DNA from: Gammaproteobacteria bacterium
Lineage (GTDB): Bacteria; Pseudomonadota; Gammaproteobacteria; Pseudomonadales; UBA5518
NCBI GenBank assembly: GCA_016718385.1
Contig: JADKDK010000008.1
Location: forward strand, 372,001-436,000
Direction of reading: 5' to 3'
Length of the DNA: 64,000 nt
The notes under the pieces are model-generated. The model ran no database searches, was not told the origin of the DNA, and was given only the letters and a program-made list of their open reading frames with translations. Shown piece after piece: positions 31,303-46,131 of the stretch. The position numbers and the translations under genes are program-made. Every line of letters starts with the position of its first letter. Positions within the stretch are counted from its first letter, which is position 1.

Positions 31303-33189
31303 GTGAAATATCCGAAACACTACGGCGTGATCGTCGTCGGCGGAGGCCACGCAGGTACCGAAGCCGCGCTGGCCAGCGCGCGCATGGGCGTGCCCACGCT
31401 GCTGCTGACCCAGAGCATCGAGCAACTCGGGCAGATGTCCTGCAACCCGGCGATCGGAGGCATTGGCAAGAGCCACCTGGTCAAGGAGATCGATGCCCTC
31501 GGCGGCGCGATGGCGCGTGCCACGGATCGCGCCGGCATCCAGTTCCGGGTACTGAACGCGCGCAAGGGACCTGCCGTGCGCGCGACGCGAGCGCAGGCCG
31601 ACCGGGTGCTCTATCGCAACGCGATCCGAGACATCGTCGAAAAGCAACCCGGTCTGGACCTGTTCCAGCAGCCGGTGATCGACCTGATCGTCGAAGGCGA
31701 ACGCGTACGCGGCGTGATCACGCAGATGGGTCTGGCCTTCGCAGCCGAGACCGTGGTGCTGGCCACCGGCACCTTCCTCGGCGGCAAGATCCACATCGGG
31801 CTCGAGAACTACGGCGGCGGCCGTGCCGGCGATCCGGCATCGAATGCACTTGCGGCAAGGCTGCGTGAACTGCCGTTCGGCGTCGGACGCCTCAAGACCG
31901 GTACCCCGCCGCGCATCGATGCGCGCAGCGTCGATTTCACCGGATTGCAGGAACAGCCCGGTGACACGCCGGTGCCGGTGATGAGCTATATCGGTCACGC
32001 CGGAGAGCACCCGCGCCAGCTCAGCTGCCACGTCACGTACACCAACGAAAAGACGCACGAGATCATCCGCGGTTCGCTCGACCGCTCGCCGATGTATACC
32101 GGCGTGATCGAGGGGACGGGGCCGCGCTACTGTCCCTCGGTGGAGGACAAGATCGTGCGCTTCGCCGACAAGACCTCGCACCAGGTGTTCATCGAGCCCG
32201 AAGGCCTCACCTCGAACGAGCTGTACCCGAACGGCATCTCGACCAGCCTGCCTTTCGACGTGCAGGTGCGCATCGTGCAGTCGATCCGGGGGTTCGAGAA
32301 AGCGCATATCACACGACCAGGCTATGCGATCGAATACGATTTCTTCGATCCGCGCGGGCTGACCCACGCGCTGGAGACACGCTACCTGCAGGGGCTTTTC
32401 TTCGCAGGGCAGATCAATGGGACCACGGGCTACGAGGAAGCCGGCGCGCAAGGGCTGCTCGCCGGCATCAATGCTGCGCTGCGTGTGCAGGGCCGGGAAC
32501 CATGGTATCCGCGTCGCCACGAAGGCTACCTCGGGGTGCTCGTCGACGACCTGGTTACGCTGGGTACTTCCGAGCCTTATCGCATGTTCACCAGCCGTGC
32601 CGAATACCGCCTGCTGTTGCGCGAGGACAACGCCGACCTGCGCCTCACACCCAGCGGGCGTGAGCTCGGCCTGGTCGACGACGAGCGCTGGGCAGCATAC
32701 TGCGCCAAGCGCGACGGCATGGAGCGCGAGGTGCAGCGCCTGGAGCAGACCTGGGTGCGCCCCGGCACGCCGCAGGCCGAGGCCTTTTCCGCTCTAGGCG
32801 AACGTGTTCTGGGTCGTGAATACCGGTTGATCGACCTGCTCAAGCGACCGGAAGTGACGTACCGCGACATCGTTGCGATATGCGGTGATGCCGGCGTGGG
32901 CGCCGAAGTTGCCGAGCAGGTGGAGATCCAGGCCAAGTATGCCGGCTATATCGACCGGCAGCAGGAGGAGGTCGACCGCATGCGCCGCTACGAGAATACC
33001 GCCCTGTCGGGCGATTTCGACTACGCCGCGGTCGACGGACTGTCGCACGAGGTGCGCCACAAGCTGCAGGCCGCGTGCCCGGCGACGCTCGCGCAGGCCG
33101 GGCGCATTCCGGGCGTGACGCCGGCCGCGATATCGCTGCTCCTGATCCATTTGAAGAAGCGCGGCTGGCTCGACAGGCGAACGGCCTGA
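31303..33189 (+). CDS. mnmG: tRNA uridine-5-carboxymethylaminomethyl(34) synthesis enzyme MnmG
   Basis: A 628-residue FAD enzyme that works in a complex with MnmE on tRNA U34. The dinucleotide site [20 protein letters not shown] is at about residues 8-27, followed by [20 protein letters not shown]. Other family blocks are [39 protein letters not shown] and the C-terminal helical domain with [14 protein letters not shown]. The start is GTG at 31303. The next gene, rsmG, begins six bases after the stop. Confidence 0.97.
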   Translation: MKYPKHYGVIVVGGGHAGTEAALASARMGVPTLLLTQSIEQLGQMSCNPAIGGIGKSHLVKEIDALGGAMARATDRAGIQFRVLNARKGPAVRATRAQADRVLYRNAIRDIVEKQPGLDLFQQPVIDLIVEGERVRGVITQMGLAFAAETVVLATGTFLGGKIHIGLENYGGGRAGDPASNALAARLRELPFGVGRLKTGTPPRIDARSVDFTGLQEQPGDTPVPVMSYIGHAGEHPRQLSCHVTYTNEKTHEIIRGSLDRSPMYTGVIEGTGPRYCPSVEDKIVRFADKTSHQVFIEPEGLTSNELYPNGISTSLPFDVQVRIVQSIRGFEKAHITRPGYAIEYDFFDPRGLTHALETRYLQGLFFAGQINGTTGYEEAGAQGLLAGINAALRVQGREPWYPRRHEGYLGVLVDDLVTLGTSEPYRMFTSRAEYRLLLREDNADLRLTPSGRELGLVDDERWAAYCAKRDGMEREVQRLEQTWVRPGTPQAEAFSALGERVLGREYRLIDLLKRPEVTYRDIVAICGDAGVGAEVAEQVEIQAKYAGYIDRQQEEVDRMRRYENTALSGDFDYAAVDGLSHEVRHKLQAACPATLAQAGRIPGVTPAAISLLLIHLKKRGWLDRRTA

Positions 33190-33194
33190 CGCGA

Positions 33195-33851
33195 ATGGTC
33201 AACGCAATCGGCGCGCGCGCGGAACAGAAACTCACCGAAGGGCTTCAGGCGCTCGGCCTGCAGCCCGAGGCGGCGAAGCTCGCGCGGCTCCTCGAATTCC
33301 TCGCGCTGCTCGCGAAATGGAACCGCACCTATAACCTCACCGCGATCGACGAACCGCTGGAGATGGTGTCGCGACACCTCCTCGACAGCCTGAGCATCGC
33401 GCCGCACCTGTGCGGACAGCGCATCCTCGACGTCGGCAGCGGCGCCGGCCTGCCAGGCATCCCGCTCGCGATCTGGTTTCCGGGGCGCGAGTTTCACCTG
33501 CTCGACAGCAACGGCAAGAAGATCCGTTTCCTGTTCCAGGCCAAGGTCGCGCTCGCGCTCGCCAACGTGACGGTGCACCAGGTGCGCGCGGAAGCACTGG
33601 ACGATGCGCAGGGTTTCGACTGCGTGACCAGTCGAGCCTTCGCGAGCCTGGCCGAGATGGCCCGGGTGAGCGGCCACCTGCTCGCGCCCGGCGGCTGCCT
33701 GCTCGCGATGAAGGCCAGCCTCGGCGAGGAGGAAGTCGCCGCGGTCACAACGCCCTATACTGTTGCTTCCCGGACGCAGCTGCGGGTTCCAGGTATATGC
33801 TCGGAACGGCAGCTGGTGAAGATCACCCGGCAAGGCACAACGGCTCAGTGA
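33195..33851 (+). CDS. rsmG: 16S rRNA (guanine-527-N7)-methyltransferase
   Basis: A 218-residue enzyme that methylates G527 of 16S rRNA; loss gives low-level streptomycin resistance in other bacteria. Visible motifs are KWNRTYNLTAI, HLLDSLSI and the SAM site ILDVGSGAGLPGIPLAI at about residues 76-92, then SRAFASLAEM. The ATG at 33195 (MVNAIGARAEQKL) is chosen; the frame extends upstream inside mnmG without homology. The stop overlaps the parA GTG start. Confidence 0.94.
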   Translation: MVNAIGARAEQKLTEGLQALGLQPEAAKLARLLEFLALLAKWNRTYNLTAIDEPLEMVSRHLLDSLSIAPHLCGQRILDVGSGAGLPGIPLAIWFPGREFHLLDSNGKKIRFLFQAKVALALANVTVHQVRAEALDDAQGFDCVTSRAFASLAEMARVSGHLLAPGGCLLAMKASLGEEEVAAVTTPYTVASRTQLRVPGICSERQLVKITRQGTTAQ

Positions 33852-34660
33852 CGACGATCGCGATAACAAACCAGAAGGGCGGCGTGGGCAAGACCACCAC
33901 CACCGTGAACCTCGCCGCGTCGCTGGCCGCCAACGGCCAGCGGGTGCTGCTGATCGATCTGGATCCGCAGGGCAACGCCACCATGGGTTGCGGGGTCGAC
34001 AAGCACGGTCTCGAACTCTCCGTATACGATGTGTTGATGCATGGCGCCCACGTCGAGGCGGTGACGCAGCGTGCGCAGGACGCCGGTTTCGACGTGATTC
34101 CGGCGAATGCCGACCTCACCGCCGCCGAAGTGGAACTGGTGACCGCGAGCGTCCGGGAGCACCGCCTGCGCGACGCGCTGGCGCGCGTGAAGCACGACTA
34201 CGATTACGTGTTGATCGACTGCCCGCCGTCGCTGAACATGCTCACCGTGAACGCTCTGGTTGCCGCCGACAGCGTGCTCATACCCGTGCAGTGCGAGTAC
34301 TACGCTCTGGAAGGGCTTTCCTCCTTGCTCAACACGGTCACGCGGGTGCAGAAGACGCTGAACCCGCAACTCAGGATCGAAGGCCTGTTGCGCACGATGC
34401 ACGACGCGCGCAACTCCCTGACCAACGAAGTGTCGATGCAGCTCATCCAGCACTTCGGCTCGCGCGTGTACGCCACGCTGATCCCGCGCAACGTGCGTCT
34501 GGCCGAGGCGCCGAGCCACGGCATGCCGGCGCTGGTCTATGATGCCGCCTCGCGCGGCGCCATCGCCTACCTCGCGGCAGCATCCGAAATGCTGGGGCGC
34601 CACGGCAAGCAATCCACCGTCGCCGTGCCCGAGAGCACGGCCGCCGTCGCCGGCGACTGA
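33848..34660 (+). CDS. parA: Chromosome-partitioning ATPase ParA (Soj)
   Basis: A 270-residue Walker-type ATPase that moves ParB-parS complexes to segregate the origin region. The deviant Walker A motif ITNQKGGVGKTTTTVNLAAS starts at about residue 5; DLDPQGNAT and LIDCPPSLNMLTVNAL complete the site. It is the short chromosomal type without an N-terminal DNA-binding domain. The start is GTG at 33848, overlapping the rsmG stop. Confidence 0.95.
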   Translation: MTTIAITNQKGGVGKTTTTVNLAASLAANGQRVLLIDLDPQGNATMGCGVDKHGLELSVYDVLMHGAHVEAVTQRAQDAGFDVIPANADLTAAEVELVTASVREHRLRDALARVKHDYDYVLIDCPPSLNMLTVNALVAADSVLIPVQCEYYALEGLSSLLNTVTRVQKTLNPQLRIEGLLRTMHDARNSLTNEVSMQLIQHFGSRVYATLIPRNVRLAEAPSHGMPALVYDAASRGAIAYLAAASEMLGRHGKQSTVAVPESTAAVAGD

Positions 34661-34689
34661 CCCAAGCCGACCGTTCACGAGGATCAAAG

Positions 34690-35577
34690 ATGGTTGTCAA
34701 GAAACGCGGCCTCGGCAGAGGACTGGACGCCCTGATCGGCGCGGCGAGTTTCGGCCAGGCGGCGACAGACGCGCAGCCCGGAGCACGCCCGGAGGAATTG
34801 CGTTCGCTGCCGGTGGACCTTGTGCAGCGCGGGCGCTACCAACCGCGGCGCGACTTCAATCCCGAGGCGCTCGAGGAACTCGCAAACTCGATCCGCACCC
34901 AGGGACTGATGCAGCCGATCGTCGTGCGCCCCGTCGGCGGCGAGCGTTACGAGATCATCGCAGGCGAACGCCGCTGGCGCGCCGCGCAAATGGCCGGTCT
35001 CGGCGAAATAGCCGTGATCGTGCGTGACGTGCCCGACGAGGCCGCGATCGCGATGGCGCTGATCGAGAACATCCAGCGCGAGGATCTGAACGCGATCGAG
35101 GAAGCGGTCGCCCTGCAGCGGTTGCAGCAGGAATTCGGCCTGACCCACGAGCAGATCGCCGAGGCGGTCGGCAAGTCGCGCACCACCGTGACCAACATCA
35201 TGCGCCTGCTCGGACTCGCGCCGGAGGTACGCGATCACCTCGAGGCCGGCCGTCTGGAGATGGGCCACGGGCGCGCCCTGCTCACGCTGGCGCCCGAGCA
35301 GCAATTGATGGTCGCCCGCGAAGTGCTCGAAAAGGACCTCACGGTGCGCGAGACCGAGGCCCTGGTGCGCCGCATCCAGGCCCCGACGCGTCCCGCCCCG
35401 GCGCCAGCGGCCGAGAACGCCGACATCCGGCGTCTGGAGCGCGAGTTGTCGGAGATCGTCGGCGCGACGATCGCGATCGAGCACAAGACCGGCGGCAAGG
35501 GCCGGATGGTGATCAATTACTCCAACCTCGACCAGCTCGATGGAATACTGCGCTATTTCCGTCCCGAGCCCGGTTGA
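34690..35577 (+). CDS. parB: Chromosome-partitioning protein ParB (Spo0J)
   Basis: A 295-residue CTPase and DNA-binding protein that recognises parS. It begins MVVKKRGLGRGLDALIG, the segment that stimulates ParA. The CTP-binding domain carries LMQPIVVRP, IIAGERRWRAAQMAG (GERRxRA motif) and ALIENIQREDLNAIEEA. The helix-turn-helix is LTHEQIAEAVGKSRTTVTNI at about residues 155-175. A C-terminal dimer domain follows. The likely targets are the two parS sites in recF. The atp promoter -35 overlaps its stop codon. Confidence 0.95.
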   Translation: MVVKKRGLGRGLDALIGAASFGQAATDAQPGARPEELRSLPVDLVQRGRYQPRRDFNPEALEELANSIRTQGLMQPIVVRPVGGERYEIIAGERRWRAAQMAGLGEIAVIVRDVPDEAAIAMALIENIQREDLNAIEEAVALQRLQQEFGLTHEQIAEAVGKSRTTVTNIMRLLGLAPEVRDHLEAGRLEMGHGRALLTLAPEQQLMVAREVLEKDLTVRETEALVRRIQAPTRPAPAPAAENADIRRLERELSEIVGATIAIEHKTGGKGRMVINYSNLDQLDGILRYFRPEPG

Positions 35578-35602
35578 AGCCGGCGCGGCATCTCTATACA
35601 AT
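35574..35602 (+). promoter_or_regulatory. atpI: atp operon promoter
   Basis: TTGAAG at 35574-35579 and TACAAT at 35597-35602 are exactly 17 bases apart (four of six and five of six consensus bases). The -35 overlaps the parB stop codon TGA (35575-35577). The atpI start is about 68 bases downstream. Confidence 0.65.
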
Positions 35603-35670
35603 GCCGGCCCGGTCTGACGCCTGAACTGTCCGCAAGAGGGTCACCCCTGCATGGAACGCGTTGCACGGGG

Positions 35671-36060
35671 ATGACGTCAGGCAAGAAGACGAGTTCATTG
35701 CCGCGACCGCGCGTATGGCGCGTGTTGCTGGCCGAGTCCGGACTACTCATCCTGGCCGCCCTCGGGGCGGGTTCGATGGACCCGGTGGCAGGGAAATCGC
35801 TGCTCCTCGGAGGGCTGGTTTTCCTGCTGCCGCAGGCCTGGTTTGCCTGGCAGGTGTTCCGGTTTCGTGGCGCAGGGGCCGCTCGCAGGGTCGTGAACGG
35901 CTTCTACCGTGCCGAGGCAGGCAAGTTCCTGCTGAGTTGCGCGGGATTCGCCACGGTATTTGCGAGTGCAAGGCCGCTGCACGCAGTGGCCTTTTTTGGT
36001 GCCTACATTGTCCTGTATGTCGTGAACGCTGTGCTGCTTTCCCGCCTGCGCGGGTTGTGA
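35671..36060 (+). CDS. atpI: ATP synthase protein I
   Basis: This 129-residue protein has four hydrophobic helices (about residues 18-37, 44-62, 86-103 and 106-124). It contains the family stretch GLVFLLPQAWFAWQVFRFRG and FYRAEAGKFLLSCAGF. AtpI helps assemble the c-ring and is the usual first gene of the atp operon. The sequence is weakly conserved in the family; the assignment rests on helices, these motifs and position 37 bases before atpB. Confidence 0.88.
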   Translation: MTSGKKTSSLPRPRVWRVLLAESGLLILAALGAGSMDPVAGKSLLLGGLVFLLPQAWFAWQVFRFRGAGAARRVVNGFYRAEAGKFLLSCAGFATVFASARPLHAVAFFGAYIVLYVVNAVLLSRLRGL

Positions 36061-36073
36061 AGGCGGCGAATGA

Positions 36074-37293
<1,220 letters not shown>

Positions 37294-37354
37294 ATCCGGC
37301 CGGTTGCGGAGCAATTCGCGTGACAACGGCTAAATAGCACTCAGGAGTGACGGC

Positions 37355-37825
37355 GTGCACATCAATCTGACACTCATAGGCCAGTCGATCACCTTTCTGA
37401 TCTTCGTGTGGTTCTGCATGAAGTTCGTGTGGCCGTTCATTCGCAATGCGATGGACGCGCGCACGCAGCAGATCGCCGAGGGGCTGTCCGCCGCAGAGCG
37501 CGCCCATCGCGACCTGGAGCTGGCGAAGGACAAGGTATCCAGCCAGCTGAAGGACGCCAAGGTCGAGGCTGCCTCGATCATCGAACAGGCCAACCGCCGC
37601 GCGGCGCAGATCATCGACGAGGCCAAGGAGCGGGCCCGCGAGGAAGGCGACCGGATCAAGGTTTCCGCCCAGGCCGAGATCGAGCAGGAATCCAACCGCG
37701 CCCGCGAACAGCTGCGGGCACAGGTCGGAGCACTGGCCGTGGCCGGCGCTTCGCGCATCCTCGGCCGCGCGGTCGACGAGAACGCGCATCGCGACATCGT
37801 CGACCAGCTTGCCCAAGAACTCTGA
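37355..37825 (+). CDS. atpF: ATP synthase F0 subunit b
   Basis: A 156-residue stator subunit. One N-terminal membrane helix (about residues 6-26, [20 protein letters not shown]) is followed by a long charged helix that dimerises and reaches up to subunit delta. The start is GTG at 37355, with AGGAG ahead. Length equals the E. coli protein. It ends 11 bases before atpH. Confidence 0.95.
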   Translation: MHINLTLIGQSITFLIFVWFCMKFVWPFIRNAMDARTQQIAEGLSAAERAHRDLELAKDKVSSQLKDAKVEAASIIEQANRRAAQIIDEAKERAREEGDRIKVSAQAEIEQESNRAREQLRAQVGALAVAGASRILGRAVDENAHRDIVDQLAQEL

Positions 37826-37836
37826 TCGAGGCAGCC

Positions 37837-38373
37837 ATGGCAGAACTCATCACCCTCGCGAGGCCATACGCCAAGGCGGCTTTCGAGCAGGCCCTGGCCG
37901 CCAACACGCTGACGGCCTGGGCCGAGGCGCTGGCCACGGCAGCTGTAGTGGCCAGCGAACCGCGCGTTGCGCAGCTGATCGCCGCGCCCGGGACGACCTC
38001 GGCGCGCAAGGCCGAGACGCTGATAGGGCTCTGTGGCGAGATACTGCCGGAGGCAGTGCGCAATTTCCTGCGCGTGCTCGCGGAGAACAAGCGCCTGGCG
38101 CTGTTGCCGCAGGTGCACGAGTTGTTCCTCGCGTTCAAGTCCGCACAGGAGCAATCGGTGGACCTCGAGGTCGCCAGCGCCTTCGAGATCGCGCCGGAGC
38201 AGGCTTCGCGCCTGGCCGACGCCATCGGGCGGAAACTGCAGCGAACGGTGCGTGTGAGCACGACCGTCGACAAGACCCTCATAGGTGGGGTGGTGATTCG
38301 CACGGCCGATCTGGTGATCGACGGCTCGGTGCGCGGCCGCCTTGCGAAGCTATCCGAAGCAATGAATTCCTGA
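37837..38373 (+). CDS. atpH: ATP synthase F1 subunit delta
   Basis: A 178-residue stator protein linking subunit b to the F1 crown. It begins [20 protein letters not shown] (family signature RPYAKAAFE) and has the C-terminal motif [25 protein letters not shown]. The ATG at 37837 is supported by these; the longer frame overlapping atpF is a shadow. Confidence 0.96.
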   Translation: MAELITLARPYAKAAFEQALAANTLTAWAEALATAAVVASEPRVAQLIAAPGTTSARKAETLIGLCGEILPEAVRNFLRVLAENKRLALLPQVHELFLAFKSAQEQSVDLEVASAFEIAPEQASRLADAIGRKLQRTVRVSTTVDKTLIGGVVIRTADLVIDGSVRGRLAKLSEAMNS

Positions 38374-38395
38374 CGGGAATCAAAGGAAAACCCAG

Positions 38396-39940
<1,545 letters not shown>

Positions 39941-39958
39941 GAAACCCGAGGGCAGCAC

Positions 39959-40819
39959 ATGGCAGGCGCAAAGGAAATCCGCACCAAGATCGCCAGCGTG
40001 ACCAGCACGCAGAAGATCACGAATGCGATGCAGATGGTGGCGGCCGGCAAGATGCGCAAGGCGCAGGAGCGCATGGCCCGCGGCAAGCCGTACGCCGAGC
40101 GCATCCGTTCGGTGGTCGGGCATATCGCGAACGCGGCGCCCGAGTACAAGCACCTGTACATGCAGCAGCGCGAGGTGAAGCGCGTCGCTTTCATCATCGT
40201 GTCGACCGATCGCGGATTGTGCGGTGGACTGAACATCAACCTGTTCAAGGCCGTGTTGCGCGAAATGAAGGCCTGGAACGGCAAGGGCGTGGAGATCGAT
40301 CTGTGCGTGATCGGCGCCAAGGCCAGCAGCTTCTTCGGCAGCATGGGCGGTCGTATTACCGCCGCGCTGCGTGGCCTGGGCGACGAGCCGGCCGCGGCCG
40401 ACCTGATCGGCGGCGTGAAGGTGGTGCTCGATGCCTATGCGGCCGGGAAGGTCGACCAGGTGTTCATCGCGTACAACACCTTCGTGAACACGATGACGCA
40501 ACAGCCGACGGTGGCACAGGTGCTGCCGCTGGAAGCTTCCGAAGAGAAGGAGCTGAAGCACCACTGGGACTACCTGTACGAGCCCGATGCCAAGGAGCTG
40601 CTCGACGGACTGCTCACGCGCTACATCGAGTCTCAGGTCTACCAGGGCGTGGTGGAGAACGGTGCCTGCGAGCAGGCCGCGCGGATGGTGGCCATGAAAG
40701 CGGCCACGGACAACGCCGGTCAGCTGATCAGCGACCTGAAACTCGTTTACAACAAGGCGCGCCAGGCTGCGATCACGCAGGAGCTCGCCGAGATCGTCAG
40801 CGGCGCCGCGGCGGTCTAG
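39959..40819 (+). CDS. atpG: ATP synthase F1 subunit gamma
   Basis: The 286-residue central shaft. The N-terminal coiled coil starts [28 protein letters not shown] ([19 protein letters not shown] then [17 protein letters not shown]), and the C-terminal helix carries [40 protein letters not shown] in the middle is also diagnostic. It is 18 bases after atpA; a 99-base gap precedes atpD. Confidence 0.96.
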   Translation: MAGAKEIRTKIASVTSTQKITNAMQMVAAGKMRKAQERMARGKPYAERIRSVVGHIANAAPEYKHLYMQQREVKRVAFIIVSTDRGLCGGLNINLFKAVLREMKAWNGKGVEIDLCVIGAKASSFFGSMGGRITAALRGLGDEPAAADLIGGVKVVLDAYAAGKVDQVFIAYNTFVNTMTQQPTVAQVLPLEASEEKELKHHWDYLYEPDAKELLDGLLTRYIESQVYQGVVENGACEQAARMVAMKAATDNAGQLISDLKLVYNKARQAAITQELAEIVSGAAAV

Positions 40820-42295
<1,476 letters not shown>

Positions 42296-42320
42296 TCGCG
42301 CAGCAGCCGGAGAGCAACAC

Positions 42321-42752
42321 ATGGCAATGACGGTTCACTGCGACATCGTCAGCGCGGAAAAGGCGATCTTTTCCGGGCTGGTGGAACTGGTGGTCGCGCA
42401 CGGCTCCCTGGGCGATCTCGGCATCGCCCACGGGCATGCGCCCCTGCTGACCGAGTTGAAGCCCGGCCCGGTACGCGTGCTCACGCAATCCGGCGAAGAG
42501 CAGATCTTCTACGTCTCGGGCGGATTCCTCGAGGTACAGGCCAGCACCGTGACCGTGCTGGCCGACACCGCTGTGCGCGCGCACGACATCGACGAGGCGG
42601 CGGCCGTCGAGGCGCAGAAGGCCGCCGAGGCCGCGCTCGCGAATCAGCACGGTGAATTCGACTATGGCCGCGCGGCGGCGCAACTGGCCGAGGCGGCGGC
42701 ACAGCTCAGGACCATCCAGGGACTGCGCAAGAAAATGGGTCGCCCGGGCTGA
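42321..42752 (+). CDS. atpC: ATP synthase F1 subunit epsilon
   Basis: A 143-residue regulatory subunit with an N-terminal beta-sandwich ([39 protein letters not shown]) and a C-terminal helical hairpin rich in Ala. It joins gamma to the c-ring and can inhibit ATP hydrolysis. It is the last gene of the atp operon; an intrinsic terminator lies 22 bases after its stop. Confidence 0.95.
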   Translation: MAMTVHCDIVSAEKAIFSGLVELVVAHGSLGDLGIAHGHAPLLTELKPGPVRVLTQSGEEQIFYVSGGFLEVQASTVTVLADTAVRAHDIDEAAAVEAQKAAEAALANQHGEFDYGRAAAQLAEAAAQLRTIQGLRKKMGRPG

Positions 42753-42773
42753 TTTCGGCCGTGGCGGTTCGAG

Positions 42774-42802
42774 AAAAAGGGTAGCGTCTGCTACCCTTTT
42801 TT
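42774..42802 (+). terminator. Intrinsic terminator of the atp operon
   Basis: A perfect seven-base stem GGGTAGC (42779-42785) and GCTACCC (42790-42796) with a GTCT loop is preceded by five A and followed by six T. The A-run and T-run extend the stem and would work in both directions, but the neighbouring genes are both on the plus strand. Confidence 0.93.
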
Positions 42803-42851
42803 CGTTACTGGCCCCGGTCATCGCCGGGGCGTTGCCGTGCTGGAGTAATTC

Positions 42852-44216
42852 GTGGCTCTCGATATCGTCATTCTTGCCGCGGGACAGGGAACCCGCATGG
42901 TCAGCGACCTGCCGAAGGTGCTTCATACGCTGGCCGGCAAGCCGCTGCTCGGGCACGTGATCGATGCCGCAGCAGCGCTGTCTCCGCGCAGCCTCAGTGT
43001 CGTGATAGGTCACGGGGCCGAGCGCGTGCGCGAGAGCATGGTCGCTTCCGGCGCGAACTGGGTCATGCAGGACCGGCAACTCGGTACCGGGCACGCGGTG
43101 CAGCAGGCGTTGCCGGCACTGGGTCGTGATGGCGTCACGCTGATCCTGTATGGCGACGTGCCGCTGGTTCGCGAGAGCACGCTGCGCGAACTGGTCGCCA
43201 TGGCGGGCCAGGGACCGCTGGCGCTGCTCACCGTCGAGCTCGCCGATCCGACCGGCTACGGGCGCGTGCTGCGCAACCAGTCCGGCCGCGTTGCCGCGAT
43301 CGTCGAGCACAAGGACGCTACCCCGGAACAGCGCGAATTGCGCGAGGTCAACAGCGGCATCATGGCGGTGCCCAATGCGCACCTGCACGCCTGGCTGGCG
43401 CGCCTGGAGAACAGCAATGCGCAGCGCGAGTACTATCTCACCGACATCATCGCGATGGCCGCCCAATCGGGTGTGGGCGTCGAACCGCTGCAGGCAGCCG
43501 ACGAACACGAAGTGGCGGGCGTCAACAACCGCGAGCAGCTGGCGACGCTGGAGCGCGCGTACCAGCAGCGTCGCGCGCGCGAGCTGCTGCTCGCCGGCGT
43601 GACGTTGCGCGACCCGGCGCGCTTCGATCTGCGCGGGCGTCTGCGCCACGGGCGTGACGTCAGCATCGACATCAACGTGATCATCGAGGGCGAGGTGGAA
43701 CTCGGCAGCGGCGTCAGCATCGGGGCCAACTGCGTGTTGCGCAACGCGCGTGTCGGTGAAGGCGCGAGCATCCAGCCCAATTCCGTGATCGAGGATTCCG
43801 ACATCGGTCCGGGCTGCAGCGTAGGCCCCTTTGCGCGCCTGCGTCCCGGCACGCGCATGGCCGAGGGTGCAAAGATCGGCAATTTCGTCGAAACGAAGAA
43901 GGCGACCATCGGTGCGCGCAGCAAGATCAGTCACCTGAGCTACGTGGGCGATGCGCTGCTCGGCGAGGACGTGAACGTGGGCGCCGGCACCATCACCTGC
44001 AACTACGATGGGGTGAACAAGTTCCAGACCACGATCGGCGACGGCGCCTTCATCGGCTCGAATACCGCGCTCGTGGCGCCGGTCGAGGTGGGACGCAACG
44101 CCACCGTGGGTGCGGGCTCCGTGCTCACCAGCGCGGTGCCCGACGAGGCCCTGGCGGTGGCGCGCGGCAAACAGCGCAACGTCGAAGGCTGGAAGCGCCC
44201 GAAGAAAAAGTCGTAG
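42852..44216 (+). CDS. glmU: Bifunctional GlcN-1-P acetyltransferase / GlcNAc-1-P uridyltransferase
   Basis: A 454-residue enzyme making UDP-GlcNAc for peptidoglycan and LPS. The N-terminal uridyltransferase has [20 protein letters not shown] and YGDVPLV. From about residue 250 a left-handed beta-helix of hexapeptide repeats carries the acetyltransferase, with [31 protein letters not shown] and [13 protein letters not shown]. The start is GTG at 42852 after GGAG. The TAG stop is part of the GTAG head of a REP-like element. Confidence 0.96.
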   Translation: MALDIVILAAGQGTRMVSDLPKVLHTLAGKPLLGHVIDAAAALSPRSLSVVIGHGAERVRESMVASGANWVMQDRQLGTGHAVQQALPALGRDGVTLILYGDVPLVRESTLRELVAMAGQGPLALLTVELADPTGYGRVLRNQSGRVAAIVEHKDATPEQRELREVNSGIMAVPNAHLHAWLARLENSNAQREYYLTDIIAMAAQSGVGVEPLQAADEHEVAGVNNREQLATLERAYQQRRARELLLAGVTLRDPARFDLRGRLRHGRDVSIDINVIIEGEVELGSGVSIGANCVLRNARVGEGASIQPNSVIEDSDIGPGCSVGPFARLRPGTRMAEGAKIGNFVETKKATIGARSKISHLSYVGDALLGEDVNVGAGTITCNYDGVNKFQTTIGDGAFIGSNTALVAPVEVGRNATVGAGSVLTSAVPDEALAVARGKQRNVEGWKRPKKKS

Positions 44217-44248
44217 GTCCGGCTTCAGCCGGACATGTGTCCGGATAA
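44213..44248 (+). repeat. REP-like palindromic element (copy 2)
   Basis: GTAG is followed by the hairpin GTCCGGCTTCAGCCGGAC (44217-44234), then ATGT and a second arm TCCGGA. The GTAG head supplies the glmU stop codon. It sits in the 70-base gap between glmU and glmS and could affect mRNA stability there. Confidence 0.7.
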
Positions 44249-44286
44249 ACCCGCATCCACGCAGATTGCAGCAAGGAAACAGGCAT

Positions 44287-46119
44287 ATGTGCGGAATAGT
44301 CGGCGCGGTGGCGCAAAGACAGGTCAGCGGCATCCTCGTCGAGGGCCTGCGCCGCCTCGAGTACAGGGGATACGACTCCGCGGGAGTGGCGCTGCTCGGG
44401 ACCCAGGGGCGCATCGAATGCATCAAGCGCACCGGCAAGGTCGCCGCGCTCAGCGAGAGCCTGGACGCCGCTCCCCTCGACGGCGTGACCGGCATCGCCC
44501 ACACGCGCTGGGCCACGCACGGGCGCCCCAGTGAAGCGAACGCCCACCCGCACACCAGCAACGGCCGACTCGCGCTGGTGCACAACGGCATCATCGAGAA
44601 CCACGTAGAGCTTCGGGCGCGCCTCACGGCGGCCGGTTACGAGTTCCGCTCGGAAACCGACACCGAGGTGATCGTCCACCTGATCGACCAGTTGCGCCAG
44701 GGCGGCCTGTCGCTGCTGGAGGCCGTGAAGCGCGCCGTGAGCGCATTGCACGGTGCGTTCGCGATCGCGGTGATCGCGAGTGACGAACCCCATCGCGTGA
44801 TCGCCGCGCGCAAGGGCAGCCCGCTGGTGGTGGGGATCGGCATCGGCGAGAACTTCGTCGCTTCCGACCAGATGGCCCTGCGCCAGGTGACCGACCGCGT
44901 GATCTTCCTCGAGGAAGGCGATATCGTCGACGTCACCACGCTGGGCGTGCGCATAACCGACGCCACGGGTCGCGACGTGCAGCGCCCGATCGAGCGCCTC
45001 GGCGAGGCCGCGGATCATGCCGACAAGGGCGCCTTCCGCCATTACATGCTGAAGGAGATCCACGAGCAGCCGCGCGCGATCGCCAACACGCTGCGCGGGC
45101 GCATCGGCGAGGACCATATCTACGAGCAGGCCTTCGGCGTTGCGGCCGACGAAGTGTTCGCCAATGTCGCGGCAGTGCAGATCGTGGCCTGCGGTACCAG
45201 TTACCACTCCGGGCTGGTGGCACGTTACTGGATCGAGGAGCACGTCGGCATTCCCTGTGCTGTCGAGATCGCCAGCGAATTCCGCTACCGCAAGCTGGTG
45301 GTTGCCGACAACACACTGTTCGTCACGATCTCGCAATCGGGCGAGACGGCCGACACGCTGGCGGCGCTGCGGCTCGCGCACACGCTGGGCTATCGCTCGA
45401 CTCTGACCATCTGCAACGCGCCGCAATCCTCGCTGGTGCGCGAATCGCATCTGGCGATCATGACCGAGGCCGGCGCCGAGATCGGCGTTGCCTCGACCAA
45501 GGCCTTCACGACGCAACTGGTCGCGCTGATGCTGCTCACCGCGGTGCTGGCCAAGCGCGGTGGCGCCGATGCCGCGCACGAGCGCGCCTTCGTCGCCGCC
45601 ATGCACCGCCTGCCCGGGCTGGTCGAGCAGGTGCTCGCGCTGGACGAGCGCATCAAGGATGTCGCCGAGCAATTCGTCGAGAAGCGCCACGCACTCTTCC
45701 TCGGCCGCGGCGTGCAGTACCCGGTGGCCATGGAGGGCGCGCTGAAGCTGAAGGAAATTTCCTATATCCACGCCGAAGCCTACGCGGCCGGCGAGCTCAA
45801 GCACGGGCCGCTGGCGCTGGTCGACGAGGACATGCCGGTAGTGACCGTCGCGCCGAACAACGAATTGCTGGAGAAGCTGCGTTCGAACCTCGCCGAGGTG
45901 CAGGCGCGCGGCGGACGGCTCTACGTGTTCGCTGACGAACAGGCCGGATTCACCGACAGCGACACCGTCACCGTGGTGCAGATGCCCCATGTTCCCGCGA
46001 TCCTGGAGCCCGTGGTCTACACCGTGCCGCTGCAATTGCTCTCGTATCACGTCGCGGTCATGAAGGGCACCGACGTCGACCAGCCGCGCAATCTCGCGAA
46101 GTCCGTGACCGTCGAGTAG
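44287..46119 (+). CDS. glmS: Glutamine-fructose-6-phosphate aminotransferase (isomerising)
   Basis: A 610-residue enzyme that makes glucosamine-6-phosphate from fructose-6-phosphate and glutamine, the entry step to UDP-GlcNAc. The N-terminal glutaminase starts [10 protein letters not shown], with the nucleophilic Cys2, and shows [12 protein letters not shown] and HTRWATHG. Two SIS sugar-isomerase domains follow ([54 protein letters not shown]). It ends in NLAKSVTVE, as usual. The ATG at 44287 is fixed by the need for Cys2. No glmS ribozyme-like structure was recognised. Confidence 0.97.
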   Translation: MCGIVGAVAQRQVSGILVEGLRRLEYRGYDSAGVALLGTQGRIECIKRTGKVAALSESLDAAPLDGVTGIAHTRWATHGRPSEANAHPHTSNGRLALVHNGIIENHVELRARLTAAGYEFRSETDTEVIVHLIDQLRQGGLSLLEAVKRAVSALHGAFAIAVIASDEPHRVIAARKGSPLVVGIGIGENFVASDQMALRQVTDRVIFLEEGDIVDVTTLGVRITDATGRDVQRPIERLGEAADHADKGAFRHYMLKEIHEQPRAIANTLRGRIGEDHIYEQAFGVAADEVFANVAAVQIVACGTSYHSGLVARYWIEEHVGIPCAVEIASEFRYRKLVVADNTLFVTISQSGETADTLAALRLAHTLGYRSTLTICNAPQSSLVRESHLAIMTEAGAEIGVASTKAFTTQLVALMLLTAVLAKRGGADAAHERAFVAAMHRLPGLVEQVLALDERIKDVAEQFVEKRHALFLGRGVQYPVAMEGALKLKEISYIHAEAYAAGELKHGPLALVDEDMPVVTVAPNNELLEKLRSNLAEVQARGGRLYVFADEQAGFTDSDTVTVVQMPHVPAILEPVVYTVPLQLLSYHVAVMKGTDVDQPRNLAKSVTVE

Positions 46120-46131
46120 CTCGGCATTGCA

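Noticed and set aside
44255..44286. glmS ribozyme or riboswitch ahead of glmS
   Set aside because: The gap is only about 70 bases, half taken by the REP-like hairpin, too short for the glmS ribozyme, which is also not expected in gammaproteobacteria.
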